A stretch of 9,653 nt of DNA, taken from JANXSF01 sp031394025 (GTDB taxonomy: Bacteria; Acidobacteriota; Terriglobia; Bryobacterales; Bryobacteraceae). A program made the position numbers and the translations under genes. The stretch lies in assembly GCA_031394025.1 (NCBI GenBank), contig JANMWO010000129.1:1-9653 (forward strand), in the 5' to 3' direction. The notes under the pieces were generated by a model. The model was not told the origin of the DNA, made no database searches, and was given only the letters and a program-made list of their open reading frames with translations. Numbering within the stretch: position 1 is the stretch's first letter; each line of letters starts with the position of its first letter. Shown piece after piece: positions 1-7,233 of this stretch.

Positions 1-1444
1 CCCCCAAATCATTGCCTGCTTTGTCGCGCTGCATGATTAGAATATCGACACGGCCTTTCCAACGATCCTTGCCGTCTTTATCTTTTTCCTGCTCCATGTT
101 CACACCGTTCGGGTCCACAATTAGCAGCATCTGCACTTTGCCTTCCTTCATCACAACCCTTGCGATGATCACGATTCCGGTTGCTTCAATGGGACTGTGT
201 ACGGCATACGTCAACTGTTGTTCGCGCGATTTCTCATTGTCTTCCGGTCGCGATGCTACATAGCCCTTGCGACTACGGATCGATACGCCTGGGCGCGAAA
301 CCTTCACTTTCAAATCGTGCAGTTGCCCGTCAGCCTTATCCCCTGTCGGGTAAAAAGCCAGCGTATAAGTGACCTCAGTTTCTTCCATCACTTGACGGAT
401 AGCCGTGTCTAAATCGTTACGATTAAAAAACGCCTTGCCCCCAGTGCGCGATGCAAACTCCTGCATGGTGCCGATTTCTTCATGCGCATTCGTGTCAATG
501 GTTAACCCACGGGCGTCCACCGGATAAACGGCAACATTGGCGTTGTTCAGCACCTTCATGGCTTTGTCCACTTCGTCGGTGAACGTCCGCTGATCGCGCG
601 GCGGACCAGGGCCCATCCTTGGTACGGAAGGTCCTATGCTTGGTACTCCGCGAGAACTGGCTGAGTTCATCACCGGGGCGGAACGGATTTGCGGAAATCC
701 AACCTGCAATGGGAATCCACCCGATACCCAGATCAGATTCTTACGGCCAGGACTGCCCGCCAGGAAATTTCCAACTGCTTCCATGGCAGCAAGCGAATCA
801 ATGATGCGCCGCGATTGTTTGAAATCCGCTGCCATTAAACCAGCCCCACTTTCTCCCCCAAAAATATCGTCCATTTCGCTGGATTCTGGAGATTCCACAC
901 CACCCACTTCCTGGCGTCCACCCCATTTCTTAAGTGAATTCAGCAGGCTTTGCCGATCGTCCGTGAAGCTGTGGAGTACCTTCAATTGCCGCCCCAGGAC
1001 CATCAGCGACACTCTATCTTCCGGCTTAATCTGCTCCAGAAATTTAATGATTTTCAAACGGGCTGCCGATTGATCGCCCCATTGCGTGTTCAACGAATCA
1101 ATGAGGATTACGGTTAAGTTGGGCGACGTCGTTCCACCGGTGTAATTGGAAAACATACCAGGGCCAAGCTTTGGCAGCGGTCGACGTTCCGACTTGTTTT
1201 CCATGGCGAACAAGCTGATGGTTTGCTGTTTACCCTTATCGAATAAAGTGAAATCTTCTTTTTTAAGATCGGTAACCGGCTTGCCTTTTTTATCCAAAGC
1301 CACCACGTTCACTTGAATCAGACGGGTGGTTGTACGGAAAACAGGTTGCGATGCAGGTTGTTGCGCTGGCGGCTGTGTTGATTGTTGCGAGTTAAGGCTG
1401 ACAACTGAAAGAATGGCGATCAATAGGAATAAGGGGGTCCGCAC
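1..1444 (-). CDS. VWFA-related secreted protein, acidobacterial type (3' end outside window)
   Basis: The minus strand is open without a stop from 1444 to base 1, giving 481 codons, and the C-terminus is cut off by the window edge. The protein starts with a Sec signal peptide (residues 1-20, MRTPLFLLIAILSVVS) and a Gln/Pro-rich linker. Next come a short beta-rich segment (about 40-80, 'VNVVALDKKGKPVTDLKKED') and a VWA-like Rossmann fold (about 109-310, strand 'TVILIDSLNT', later 'SPGRKNLIWVSGGFP'). The segment 'TLAFYPTGD...' to 'SRKGY' (361-395) is characteristic of the VWFA-related family common in Acidobacteriota. The metal site reads DSLNT rather than DxSxS, which is usual for this family, so metal-dependent adhesion is uncertain. 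A Ser/Gly/Pro-rich insert lies at about 262-284. The chosen GTG (1442-1444) immediately precedes the signal peptide; the upstream ATG at 1462 is out of frame and stops at once, and no strong Shine-Dalgarno is visible. The gene begins 32 bases after guaA and is probably co-transcribed. The substrate or partner is unknown. Confidence 0.85.
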   Translation of the reverse strand, partial: MRTPLFLLIAILSVVSLNSQQSTQPPAQQPASQPVFRTTTRLIQVNVVALDKKGKPVTDLKKEDFTLFDKGKQQTISLFAMENKSERRPLPKLGPGMFSNYTGGTTSPNLTVILIDSLNTQWGDQSAARLKIIKFLEQIKPEDRVSLMVLGRQLKVLHSFTDDRQSLLNSLKKWGGRQEVGGVESPESSEMDDIFGGESGAGLMAADFKQSRRIIDSLAAMEAVGNFLAGSPGRKNLIWVSGGFPLQVGFPQIRSAPVMNSASSRGVPSIGPSVPRMGPGPPRDQRTFTDEVDKAMKVLNNANVAVYPVDARGLTIDTNAHEEIGTMQEFASRTGGKAFFNRNDLDTAIRQVMEETEVTYTLAFYPTGDKADGQLHDLKVKVSRPGVSIRSRKGYVASRPEDNEKSREQQLTYAVHSPIEATGIVIIARVVMKEGKVQMLLIVDPNGVNMEQEKDKDGKDRWKGRVDILIMQRDKAGNDLG

Positions 1445-1476
1445 GCCTTTAGTTTACTCTCATACAACCGCGAAGG

Positions 1477-3240
1477 TTATTCCCACTCAATGGTGGCGGG
1501 CGGTTTATGGGTTAAATCGTGGAATACTGCGGAAATTCCATCCACTGCAAGCAGTTCAGTTTTCAACTGTGCTTGCAGTGCTTCTGGCAAGGGAACTGAC
1601 GAAGCGGTCATGCCGTCTACAGAAAAGATCGGACGCAGCACTACAGCATCGGGACGTTCCGCTGTGCCAAGTGGAATCAACACAATTGGAAACTGCCAGA
1701 CTTCGCGTTCAAAACCGGCGGCAAGGGAGAGTCGACGGACAATAGCATCCACATTGCGCAAACGGTCCAAGCGTTCTTTGGTTAGGCCGCTGCGTCGCAC
1801 GGATAATTCCGCCATGGGAGCCAGGGAACCAATCAGCCCAATAACCCGATTCACTGTTGCCAGTTGGTTGATCAACTCAGTGGCACTTTCGTGCTCCAAA
1901 CTTTCCACAGCCAGCACGGGACGATAGCTGCGGGAATCGCCCTGCACGCCGACAGAATGCACAGGCACTACCCAACCTTCCGGAATGCGCGTCACCGGGG
2001 CATCCATATCTGAACATAGGCAGCGAATGGCCAACCCTGGACCTGGGAACGGATGCCGTTCCAAAAACTCCGCGGGCAGCCCCAGTTCACGACCGATCTC
2101 CCGCACTTCATCTTTATAGAACGAACTAAGCGGTTCCACAATCCTGCCCGCTTCCATCAACTTCTGAATTCCTTCCACTCGGTTATGGTGGGTCTTGATC
2201 AGATCTGCCTTCGCTGTTCCGCCAGATTCAATGGTGTCAGGGTAAATGGTGCCCTGTCCAAGAATCCATTCCTGATCCATATAGTGGCCCGAATTCAGCA
2301 CGCGGTCCTGGATTTCAACAAAGGCTTCGCCAATGATTTTGCGCTTCAGTTCAGGTTCAGTGACACCTTGTAATTTATCGAGGAAGAAATCACGAGCATC
2401 TTCCACGCGAAAGGCGGTGGCACCCAATGCCGCAAAAACATTTTTGACAAATTCCGTTTCACCTTCACGCATCAAGCCGGTATCGACGTAAGCGCCATGA
2501 ACTCGGTCGTGCCCTAACGCGCGCAGGCATAACGTGTAAGCTACGGTGGAATCTACGCCGCCACTGACGAAGAAGAAGATCTTGCGCTGCCCGGCGGTCT
2601 GGCGAATTTTTTCCTCAACCACTGGAATGCGGTGGCTAGGTTCCCAATCCTGCTGGCAACCACAAATCCCAAAGACGAAATTTTCAAGGAGCGTTTTTCC
2701 AGCACGGGTGTGAACTACTTCCGGGTGGAATTGCACACCATATTGGCGTTGCGCGTCGTTACCAATAGCGGCGATCTTACAAGTGGGAGTGGAGGCCAGG
2801 ACATCGAAATTAGAAGGTGCTTTAAAGACGGTATCGCGATGGCTCATCCAGACAGGTTCAGTTTCCCGCAAGCCCTTCAGTAGAGGACTAACAATATTGC
2901 CAAGGGTTAATACAGCGGAACCATACTCGCCCTTGCTACCTTTTTCAACTGTCCCATCCAGTAAATATGCCATCAGTTGTTGGCCATAGCAGATGCCTAA
3001 CAAGGGCGAGCCGTTATGCAAAATCGCTGGATCAATGGTTGGGCTGCCCGGTTCATACACGCTGGCCGGACCGCCGGAAATGATAATGCCCTTGCGCCCT
3101 GCCAGTTGCGCTGCCGGAGTTTCACTGGTCCGTACCTCAGCATATACGCCGAGTTCGCGGACCTTGCGGGCAATCAGGTGAGTGTACTGCCCACCTGTAT
3201 CGAGGACTGTAATTTGAGGTGAAGGAGCGTAATCGTTCAA
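1477..3240 (-). CDS. guaA: GMP synthase (glutamine-hydrolysing), long C-terminal form
   Basis: GuaA converts XMP to GMP using ATP and glutamine in the cytoplasm, the last step of guanine nucleotide synthesis. Numbered from the TTG at 3240 (587 aa), a class I glutamine amidotransferase domain comes first, with Cys84 in GICYGQQ and His172/Glu174 in QFHPEV. An N-type ATP pyrophosphatase domain follows, with P-loop SGGVDS (226-231), GQGTIYPDTIES (328-339) and KTHHN (349-353). The C-terminal domain runs from HPFPGPGLAIR (396-406) to PPATIEWE at the end. About 184 residues lie from HPFPGPGL onward, clearly more than in E. coli GuaA (525 aa in total). Motifs such as SVGVQGDSRSY, FPIVLIPL and DGMTASSVP resemble the animal enzyme. 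Start choice: TTG 3240 lies one base after the stop of the upstream peptidase gene and puts the first beta strand (TVLDTGGQYT) at the usual distance. GTG 3255 and TTG 3273 are in-frame alternatives that would overlap that gene. The function is secure; the start is not. Confidence 0.95.
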   Translation of the reverse strand: MNDYAPSPQITVLDTGGQYTHLIARKVRELGVYAEVRTSETPAAQLAGRKGIIISGGPASVYEPGSPTIDPAILHNGSPLLGICYGQQLMAYLLDGTVEKGSKGEYGSAVLTLGNIVSPLLKGLRETEPVWMSHRDTVFKAPSNFDVLASTPTCKIAAIGNDAQRQYGVQFHPEVVHTRAGKTLLENFVFGICGCQQDWEPSHRIPVVEEKIRQTAGQRKIFFFVSGGVDSTVAYTLCLRALGHDRVHGAYVDTGLMREGETEFVKNVFAALGATAFRVEDARDFFLDKLQGVTEPELKRKIIGEAFVEIQDRVLNSGHYMDQEWILGQGTIYPDTIESGGTAKADLIKTHHNRVEGIQKLMEAGRIVEPLSSFYKDEVREIGRELGLPAEFLERHPFPGPGLAIRCLCSDMDAPVTRIPEGWVVPVHSVGVQGDSRSYRPVLAVESLEHESATELINQLATVNRVIGLIGSLAPMAELSVRRSGLTKERLDRLRNVDAIVRRLSLAAGFEREVWQFPIVLIPLGTAERPDAVVLRPIFSVDGMTASSVPLPEALQAQLKTELLAVDGISAVFHDLTHKPPATIEWE

Positions 3241-3241
3241 A

Positions 3242-4834
3242 CTAATCGCGGGCCCCACCAGTCCGCTGCACAATCAACTTCTTGGCCGATTCCAACAGCA
3301 CTTTGGCCTTAGGCATAATCTCTGTAGCCTTAATGATCATTGGATCATTCTGCACGCCCAGCTTGCGGGATTCTTCTGTACCATAAGCCGTCAGGTAGAT
3401 TTCCCGTTTCAAAGTCTGCTGACTCCAATCCTTGTTTTCAGCAAAGTCAGCTTCGGTGAACTCAACTTTTTCTTTCACCAGATAGGCATGGAAATCATTG
3501 AACACTTGTTCAGACAGTTCCCATCCGGGTGCCAGCTTTGAATCATGAGTCGCGAAGAATTTCGCAGTGAAGCTGAAGAAAGCATACTTGCGCAGCATCT
3601 CAATCTGGAACTTGTTGAGCTTGGCTGGAACAAACTTTTCATCAGGAGCAATGCCGCCACCACCGTACACTTTGCGACCACTATCGGTCATGGCCACATC
3701 TTGCTGGTTCTGTGTTTCCACATTCTTGCGGTAATAGTAATCCAGGAAGGATGAGGAAGAGTAATCCCGCTGAATCAACCGGTTACTGGGCGTATAGTAC
3801 TTGGCCGTGGTCAATGCCAGGCCGGTGCCTTCAGCCAGTGGGAACACGGTTTGCACCAAGCCCTTGCCGAATGTATTTTCACCCAAGATCATTGCACGAT
3901 CATGATCCTGCAATGCCCCCGCTACAATTTCTGCAGCCGATGCGCTGTAACGATTTACCAGAACCACAATCGGGTAATCCCGCTTGATAGAACCGTTGCG
4001 AGTCAGGTAAGGCTTTTCAGCAGAAGCCCGACCACGGTGCGATACCACCACTTGACCGTTTTGCAGGAACCTGCCAGCCACCGCGACACCTTCGTTCAGC
4101 AGCCCACCAGGATTTTCCCGCAGATCCAAAATCATGCCCTTCACGTTCTGTTCGCCAACGCGCTTCAGATTTTCTTCCACTTCTTTGGAAGTGTTTTCGT
4201 TGAAGGATTCAATGTCTAAATGCAGAATGCCGGGCTTCACAAAGAAGGCGTCCTGCACACTCTTGCGGGGAATTTCATCCCGGATAATGTTGAACGTCAG
4301 CGGCTTGTCGCTCCCTTCGCGACCAGCAACCACTTGTACCTTTGTTCCCTTTTGACCTTTCAACAAATCGGCCACTTCAGAAACCGACATGTTGGTTGTG
4401 CGCTTATCGTTGACTTCCAAAATGGTATCGCCTGGACGAAGTCCAGCACGATAGGCGGGTGAACCCAGAAACGGCGCAATCACCACCACTTGATGATTCC
4501 GTTCGGCCACCTGCATACCCACACCATAATAGTGACCTTTCTGGTCATCTCTTAAATTGTTGTAGTCTTTGGGATCAAAAAAGCTGGAGTGGGGATCAAG
4601 CGTGCGCAACATGCCGACAATGGCACCTTTATACACAGCCTTGTCTGAAGTAACTTTGTCAGCAAAGTTGCCTTCTACCAGGGAATAAACTTTGGTGAAA
4701 GTCTTCAACGTCTGGGAGACTTCATCTTCAGAAGCAGCAGCTACACCGGTTACACCGGGGCCGTACAAGCCTCCAAGAATCGAACAGACCGCAACAACTG
4801 CGGGGTAGTAGAGTAGAGACCGCCGGCTAGCCAT
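3242..4834 (-). CDS. S41 family C-terminal processing peptidase with PDZ domain
   Basis: This is a tail-specific serine protease of the CtpA/Prc family (530 aa), expected to act in the periplasm on unfolded proteins or protein C-termini. An N-terminal hydrophobic stretch (residues 7-33) is a signal peptide or anchor. It is followed by the CtpA-type helical segment containing 'MLRTLDPHSSFFDP' (75-88), a PDZ domain (about 102-185, with GSPAYRAGLRPGD) and the S41 catalytic core. The core has DLRENPGG (237-244), NRYSASAAE (294-302) and TFGKGLVQT (321-329). By spacing to E. coli Prc, Ser299 and Lys324 form the Ser/Lys dyad. The C-terminal ~150 residues are helical and charged, making the protein longer than minimal CtpA. 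The ATG at 4834 is preceded by GGGAGGT at 4845-4851. The gene lies 147 bases downstream of merR and its stop abuts guaA, so a MerR-peptidase-GuaA transcript is possible. Confidence 0.93.
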   Translation of the reverse strand: MASRRSLLYYPAVVAVCSILGGLYGPGVTGVAAASEDEVSQTLKTFTKVYSLVEGNFADKVTSDKAVYKGAIVGMLRTLDPHSSFFDPKDYNNLRDDQKGHYYGVGMQVAERNHQVVVIAPFLGSPAYRAGLRPGDTILEVNDKRTTNMSVSEVADLLKGQKGTKVQVVAGREGSDKPLTFNIIRDEIPRKSVQDAFFVKPGILHLDIESFNENTSKEVEENLKRVGEQNVKGMILDLRENPGGLLNEGVAVAGRFLQNGQVVVSHRGRASAEKPYLTRNGSIKRDYPIVVLVNRYSASAAEIVAGALQDHDRAMILGENTFGKGLVQTVFPLAEGTGLALTTAKYYTPSNRLIQRDYSSSSFLDYYYRKNVETQNQQDVAMTDSGRKVYGGGGIAPDEKFVPAKLNKFQIEMLRKYAFFSFTAKFFATHDSKLAPGWELSEQVFNDFHAYLVKEKVEFTEADFAENKDWSQQTLKREIYLTAYGTEESRKLGVQNDPMIIKATEIMPKAKVLLESAKKLIVQRTGGARD

Positions 4835-4844
4835 CGGTGGTGAG

Positions 4845-4851
4845 ACCTCCC
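4845..4851 (-). promoter_or_regulatory. Ribosome binding site of the S41 peptidase gene
   Basis: On the minus strand the sequence GGGAGGT ends 10 bases before the ATG at 4834, which is a strong though slightly long-spaced Shine-Dalgarno. It supports this start. Confidence 0.6.
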
Positions 4852-4864
4852 AGGACTCGACATT

Positions 4865-4873
4865 ATTATAACA
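4865..4873 (-). promoter_or_regulatory. Extended -10 promoter for the S41 peptidase gene
   Basis: The minus strand reads TGTTATAAT, a perfect -10 hexamer with the TGn extension. It lies about 30 bases upstream of the ATG, so the leader would be about 24 nt and would include the Shine-Dalgarno. No good -35 hexamer is found 16-18 bases upstream, which extended -10 promoters tolerate. It would let the peptidase, guaA and VWFA genes be transcribed independently of merR. Confidence 0.55.
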
Positions 4874-4981
4874 GCGTGCAATGGTACAACAGCGTCCAGT
4901 TTATCGCAGGAATGCCCCAACGCCCTATCGGTTAGACGCCTGAGGAGGCCATCCGGTTTGAACTGATTTACGAAATTTGCA

Positions 4982-5497
4982 TTAAACTGCGCGAGTTTTG
5001 CGGGCCGCAACGCCGGTTTCGACGCGAGCCGGTTTGCGGGTAGGCGATTCCATTTCGGGCAAGCTCAGCCGCTTAACCTGATCGGTGACGCAAACCAGGA
5101 ACATGGGCTGGTCGGCATTCTTAAGGATATTGATGATGCGCCCCTGGTCCGCTTCCAGGAAAATCGCTTTGCCATCGGTGACCAGATGCAGTTCACTCAT
5201 AGCGGTGAAGATCTCACTGACCCGTTTGCCCATCTCTTTTTCGAGGAATCGCAAAACCCGCCGGATTTTCTGGAGCGAGAACCCTTTGCGACGCAATTCG
5301 GCGATCACGGCAATTTCCACAGCTTCTTCGGCCAGATAGACCCGTTTATGCCCCTCATGTCGAGGAGAAACCACCTTTTGTTCATCCCACCATTGCAATT
5401 GCCGCAGACTAACTCCAGCAATATCCGCGATTTCCGCAGAGGAGAAGATGCGTGCCGTGACGCTAACATCAATTCGGGTCTTTTTTGTTTTGAACAT
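4982..5497 (-). CDS. MerR-family transcriptional regulator
   Basis: The protein is 171 aa. A MerR winged-helix DNA-binding domain spans about residues 17-87: RIFSSAEIADIAGVSLRQLQ forms the helix-turn-helix, WWDEQKVVSPRHEGHKRVY the wing, and FSLQKIRRVLRFLEKE the linker helix. The remainder is a small mixed domain (about 88-140), followed by a basic C-terminal tail rich in Arg, Lys, Pro and Thr. No conserved cysteine cluster like that of metal-sensing MerR proteins is seen, so the effector is unknown. The ATG at 5497 was chosen because GGAAAC (5506-5511) lies 8 bases upstream. An in-frame ATG at 5536 would add 13 residues but lies two bases from a strong -10 box and would not be transcribed from it. 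The regulator may control the downstream peptidase or itself; this is inference from position only. Confidence 0.85.
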   Translation of the reverse strand: MFKTKKTRIDVSVTARIFSSAEIADIAGVSLRQLQWWDEQKVVSPRHEGHKRVYLAEEAVEIAVIAELRRKGFSLQKIRRVLRFLEKEMGKRVSEIFTAMSELHLVTDGKAIFLEADQGRIINILKNADQPMFLVCVTDQVKRLSLPEMESPTRKPARVETGVAARKTRAV

Positions 5498-5537
5498 TTG
5501 AGTAAGTTTCCGTTTTTGGGGCGATCTGGTAATCATG

Positions 5538-5565
5538 ATTGTAACGGAGTTGTGGAAGGAGTCAA
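5538..5565 (-). promoter_or_regulatory. Sigma-70 type promoter of merR
   Basis: The minus strand carries TTGACT (5560-5565), a 16-base spacer and TACAAT (5538-5543), each one mismatch from consensus. Transcription would start near 5531, giving a leader of about 34 nt before the ATG at 5497. Confidence 0.65.
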
Positions 5566-5603
5566 GGAACCAGATGTAGGGGTGTTAATGGGGGACGGGG
5601 CGC

Positions 5604-5636
5604 CCTGTAGCGGCGAAGGAACGGGGAAGAGTGGGG
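5604..5636. repeat. 33-bp direct repeat, left copy
   Basis: This copy matches 9375-9407 at 30 of 33 positions in the same orientation, with an exact 18-base core GGCGAAGGAACGGGGAAG (5612-5629 here). The mismatches are at 5610, 5611 and 5630. It lies about 40 bases upstream of the merR promoter. Its nature is unknown. Similarity ends abruptly on the right and only scattered matches are seen to the left. Confidence 0.7.
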
Positions 5637-5642
5637 AGGTAA

Positions 5643-5845
5643 TTGAAAACGCCTTTAGCCAACCTGCGTTAGAAGATCGTGGATTGAGGCACAAAGACAT
5701 ATGGCCCGTGTTAGGGAACAAAGGGATGGCAACCGAGGTTCTAAATGGTCAGCGATCTATCAGCAAAGCTCAAGCCAAGCGATTAGCCGAATTACTTGCG
5801 CGTGTCTGTGGACCTATTCCCTCGGAATTCCTAATCCGCTTTTGA
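5643..5845 (+). pseudogene. Remnant of a HigA-like HTH antitoxin gene
   Basis: The plus strand, in the frame ending with TGA at 5843-5845, encodes 'LEDRGLRHKDIWPVLGNKG' followed by 'MATEVLNGQRSISKAQAKRLAELL'. This is the pattern of the helix-turn-helix of the HigA-type antitoxin family (COG5499-like). Reading frame is lost on both sides. Upstream, 'LKTPLANLR' in another frame would complete the usual lead-in helix but meets a stop at CGT-TAG. Downstream, shifting one base turns 'ARVCGPIPSEF' into 'VSVDLF', the usual family ending. Two frame changes and no clear start codon suggest a decayed gene. No HigB-like toxin is seen beside it; the sequence upstream on this strand is antisense to merR. 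The alternative is a real but divergent small protein starting inside this stretch. Confidence 0.5.
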
Positions 5846-5961
5846 AGCCCATCGAAGTCCAAAAAAGGCCCGTCGGGATATCACGAATATTGTCATTAGG
5901 CTTTGTCTAGGTTTCCATATCTTAATATCCATTCTTTGCAGCGCCACACGCAATTTGGGCA
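5846..5961. other. Intergenic stretch downstream of the porin operon
   Basis: No gene is seen. On the minus strand CCCGACGGG is followed by CC and six T (5861-5866), about 95 bases past the porin stop. The stem is only three base pairs, so it is at best a weak terminator. Together with 5566-5642 and the antitoxin remnant, it makes up a gap of about 400 bases without an intact gene. Confidence 0.4.
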
Positions 5962-7233
5962 TCAGTGACGCACATAGCGAGTTACATTGACGCGAAGTTC
6001 CACCCGAAACTCGTTGAACGCGCGCGCCTGCGCAACGATCTCCCCAGGGCCGTGCACCGCGTTACGGGCGTACTCCAGATGAAGGTTTACCAGCTTCCGG
6101 CTAAACGGCAGATTGTAATTAACTCCCGTTCGTAGCGCTTGTTGCACCGCACTTCCGTGAATGCGCTCCTGTCCGAGTTGGACGACATCATACCTCACGA
6201 ATGGGTCGAGATCGCCGAACCGATCTTTGTCAAAGACAGACATCTGCATCAATCCATAAATCCCACGGGCAGTCGTGCCGCTGCCTGAGAAGTTCGACTG
6301 AAGGCCCTGCGACTCTAACGTATAAGGATGTTTGCCGAGACGCCCAGAATAAATAATGTCACCTTCAAAGGAGAGCTTATTACCGCTCGCCGGAACGCTT
6401 CCAAGGGATTCAAAAGCAATTGCCGAAGCGAGAGAGAAGTGGCCCCCTTTTGGGTAATCGCGAGTATGATCCACTCCAGCCCCCACTGTTAGCTTTCGAC
6501 CACGCTTCTCATCGTTGATTAGAATCGCCGTTAGCTTCGTCGCGAGCGAGTTGCCGATATTGTAACGGGGCTTATCCGTATTAAATGATCCGCGGTTGTC
6601 CTGTGCCGAGCCTGAAATAGAATAGCGGGAGCTCAAGGCCTTTGTCACCTGAACCCCGAACTGCGTCCCGAAGCTGGATACACTTCCGTGTTCTTCAAGA
6701 ATCAGCGAGCGATTGATGGTCGGCAGGTTCCCCGAGGACTGATAATCCTCCAGGGTAAGGATGTGCGTGTTCTGGCCAATGAGAGCGCGAAATTTCCCGG
6801 CATCTTTTGCATTTTGGACCGCCCAGAAGAGATTCTCTGCGATGCGCCACTTCGGACCCGTACGGAAAAAATTGTTATCTGTCAGATCAACTTCATAGAC
6901 AAACGCTGTCCGGTATTGCTGCGTGAACCGAGGAAGGTCAAACTCCATTCCTTGTCGCACCCGACGCCACTGACCGCCCTCGCCACCGGGATCAAAGAGC
7001 TTCTCCCCGTAGCCCCAACTGGTCCATTTGAAATCACCTTGGCGGTAGACAACTCCTGCGTCGGGCTCATAACTCCATCCAAGCTTTGCTTCCGAAGTGT
7101 TTGGTACCGTCGGCGTCGAGGAGCCTGACTGCTCAGGCTTAGCAGGCGTTTGTGGCGTGTTCCCGGTCGGCCGCTCCTGAGGAGCTGCCGAAAGGCACAT
7201 TGTTATATAAGCCATGGCGGTGAGAAACTTCAT
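5962..7233 (-). CDS. OprO/OprP-like outer membrane porin
   Basis: This is a 423-aa protein with a short signal peptide (about residues 1-16, MKFLTAMAYITMCLSA). A Pro/Thr/Ser-rich low-complexity linker (18-48) follows, then a long series of alternating amphipathic strands typical of a 16- to 18-strand beta barrel. 'GKFRALIGQNTHILTLEDYQ' (146-165) and 'LPTINRSLILEE' (170-181) match the phosphate-selective porin OprO/OprP pattern. A final strand at about 404-423 ends in RYVRH rather than the usual terminal Phe. The ion or solute passed is not predictable: many proteins of this family are annotated by similarity only. The ATG at 7233 overlaps the stop of the reductase gene (ATGA), indicating translational coupling and a functional link to electron transfer, or simply shared expression. 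Confidence 0.8.
   Translation of the reverse strand: MKFLTAMAYITMCLSAAPQERPTGNTPQTPAKPEQSGSSTPTVPNTSEAKLGWSYEPDAGVVYRQGDFKWTSWGYGEKLFDPGGEGGQWRRVRQGMEFDLPRFTQQYRTAFVYEVDLTDNNFFRTGPKWRIAENLFWAVQNAKDAGKFRALIGQNTHILTLEDYQSSGNLPTINRSLILEEHGSVSSFGTQFGVQVTKALSSRYSISGSAQDNRGSFNTDKPRYNIGNSLATKLTAILINDEKRGRKLTVGAGVDHTRDYPKGGHFSLASAIAFESLGSVPASGNKLSFEGDIIYSGRLGKHPYTLESQGLQSNFSGSGTTARGIYGLMQMSVFDKDRFGDLDPFVRYDVVQLGQERIHGSAVQQALRTGVNYNLPFSRKLVNLHLEYARNAVHGPGEIVAQARAFNEFRVELRVNVTRYVRH

Noticed and set aside
636..1073. 145-residue plus-strand open frame
   Set aside because: It lies entirely antisense to the VWFA-related gene, has no recognisable domain and is rich in Pro/Ser/Arg as expected for a shadow frame.
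1490..1927. 145-residue plus-strand open frame
   Set aside because: It is antisense to the guaA C-terminal domain, whose reading is unambiguous.
4920..4965. Short inverted repeat GCCT-GAGG-AGGC as terminator between merR and the peptidase
   Set aside because: The stem is four base pairs and no T-run follows on the minus strand.
5533..5721. 62-residue minus-strand open frame upstream of merR
   Set aside because: It is low-complexity Ser/Pro/Thr sequence, overlaps the merR promoter and the repeat, and has no ribosome binding site or family resemblance.
5186..5845. 219-residue plus-strand open frame across merR and the region upstream of it
   Set aside because: Its first two thirds are antisense to the well-supported MerR gene. 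Only the last ~65 residues carry family-like sequence, which is treated as the antitoxin remnant.
6688..7128. 146-residue plus-strand open frame
   Set aside because: It is antisense to the porin gene, with no signal peptide, domain or ribosome binding site.
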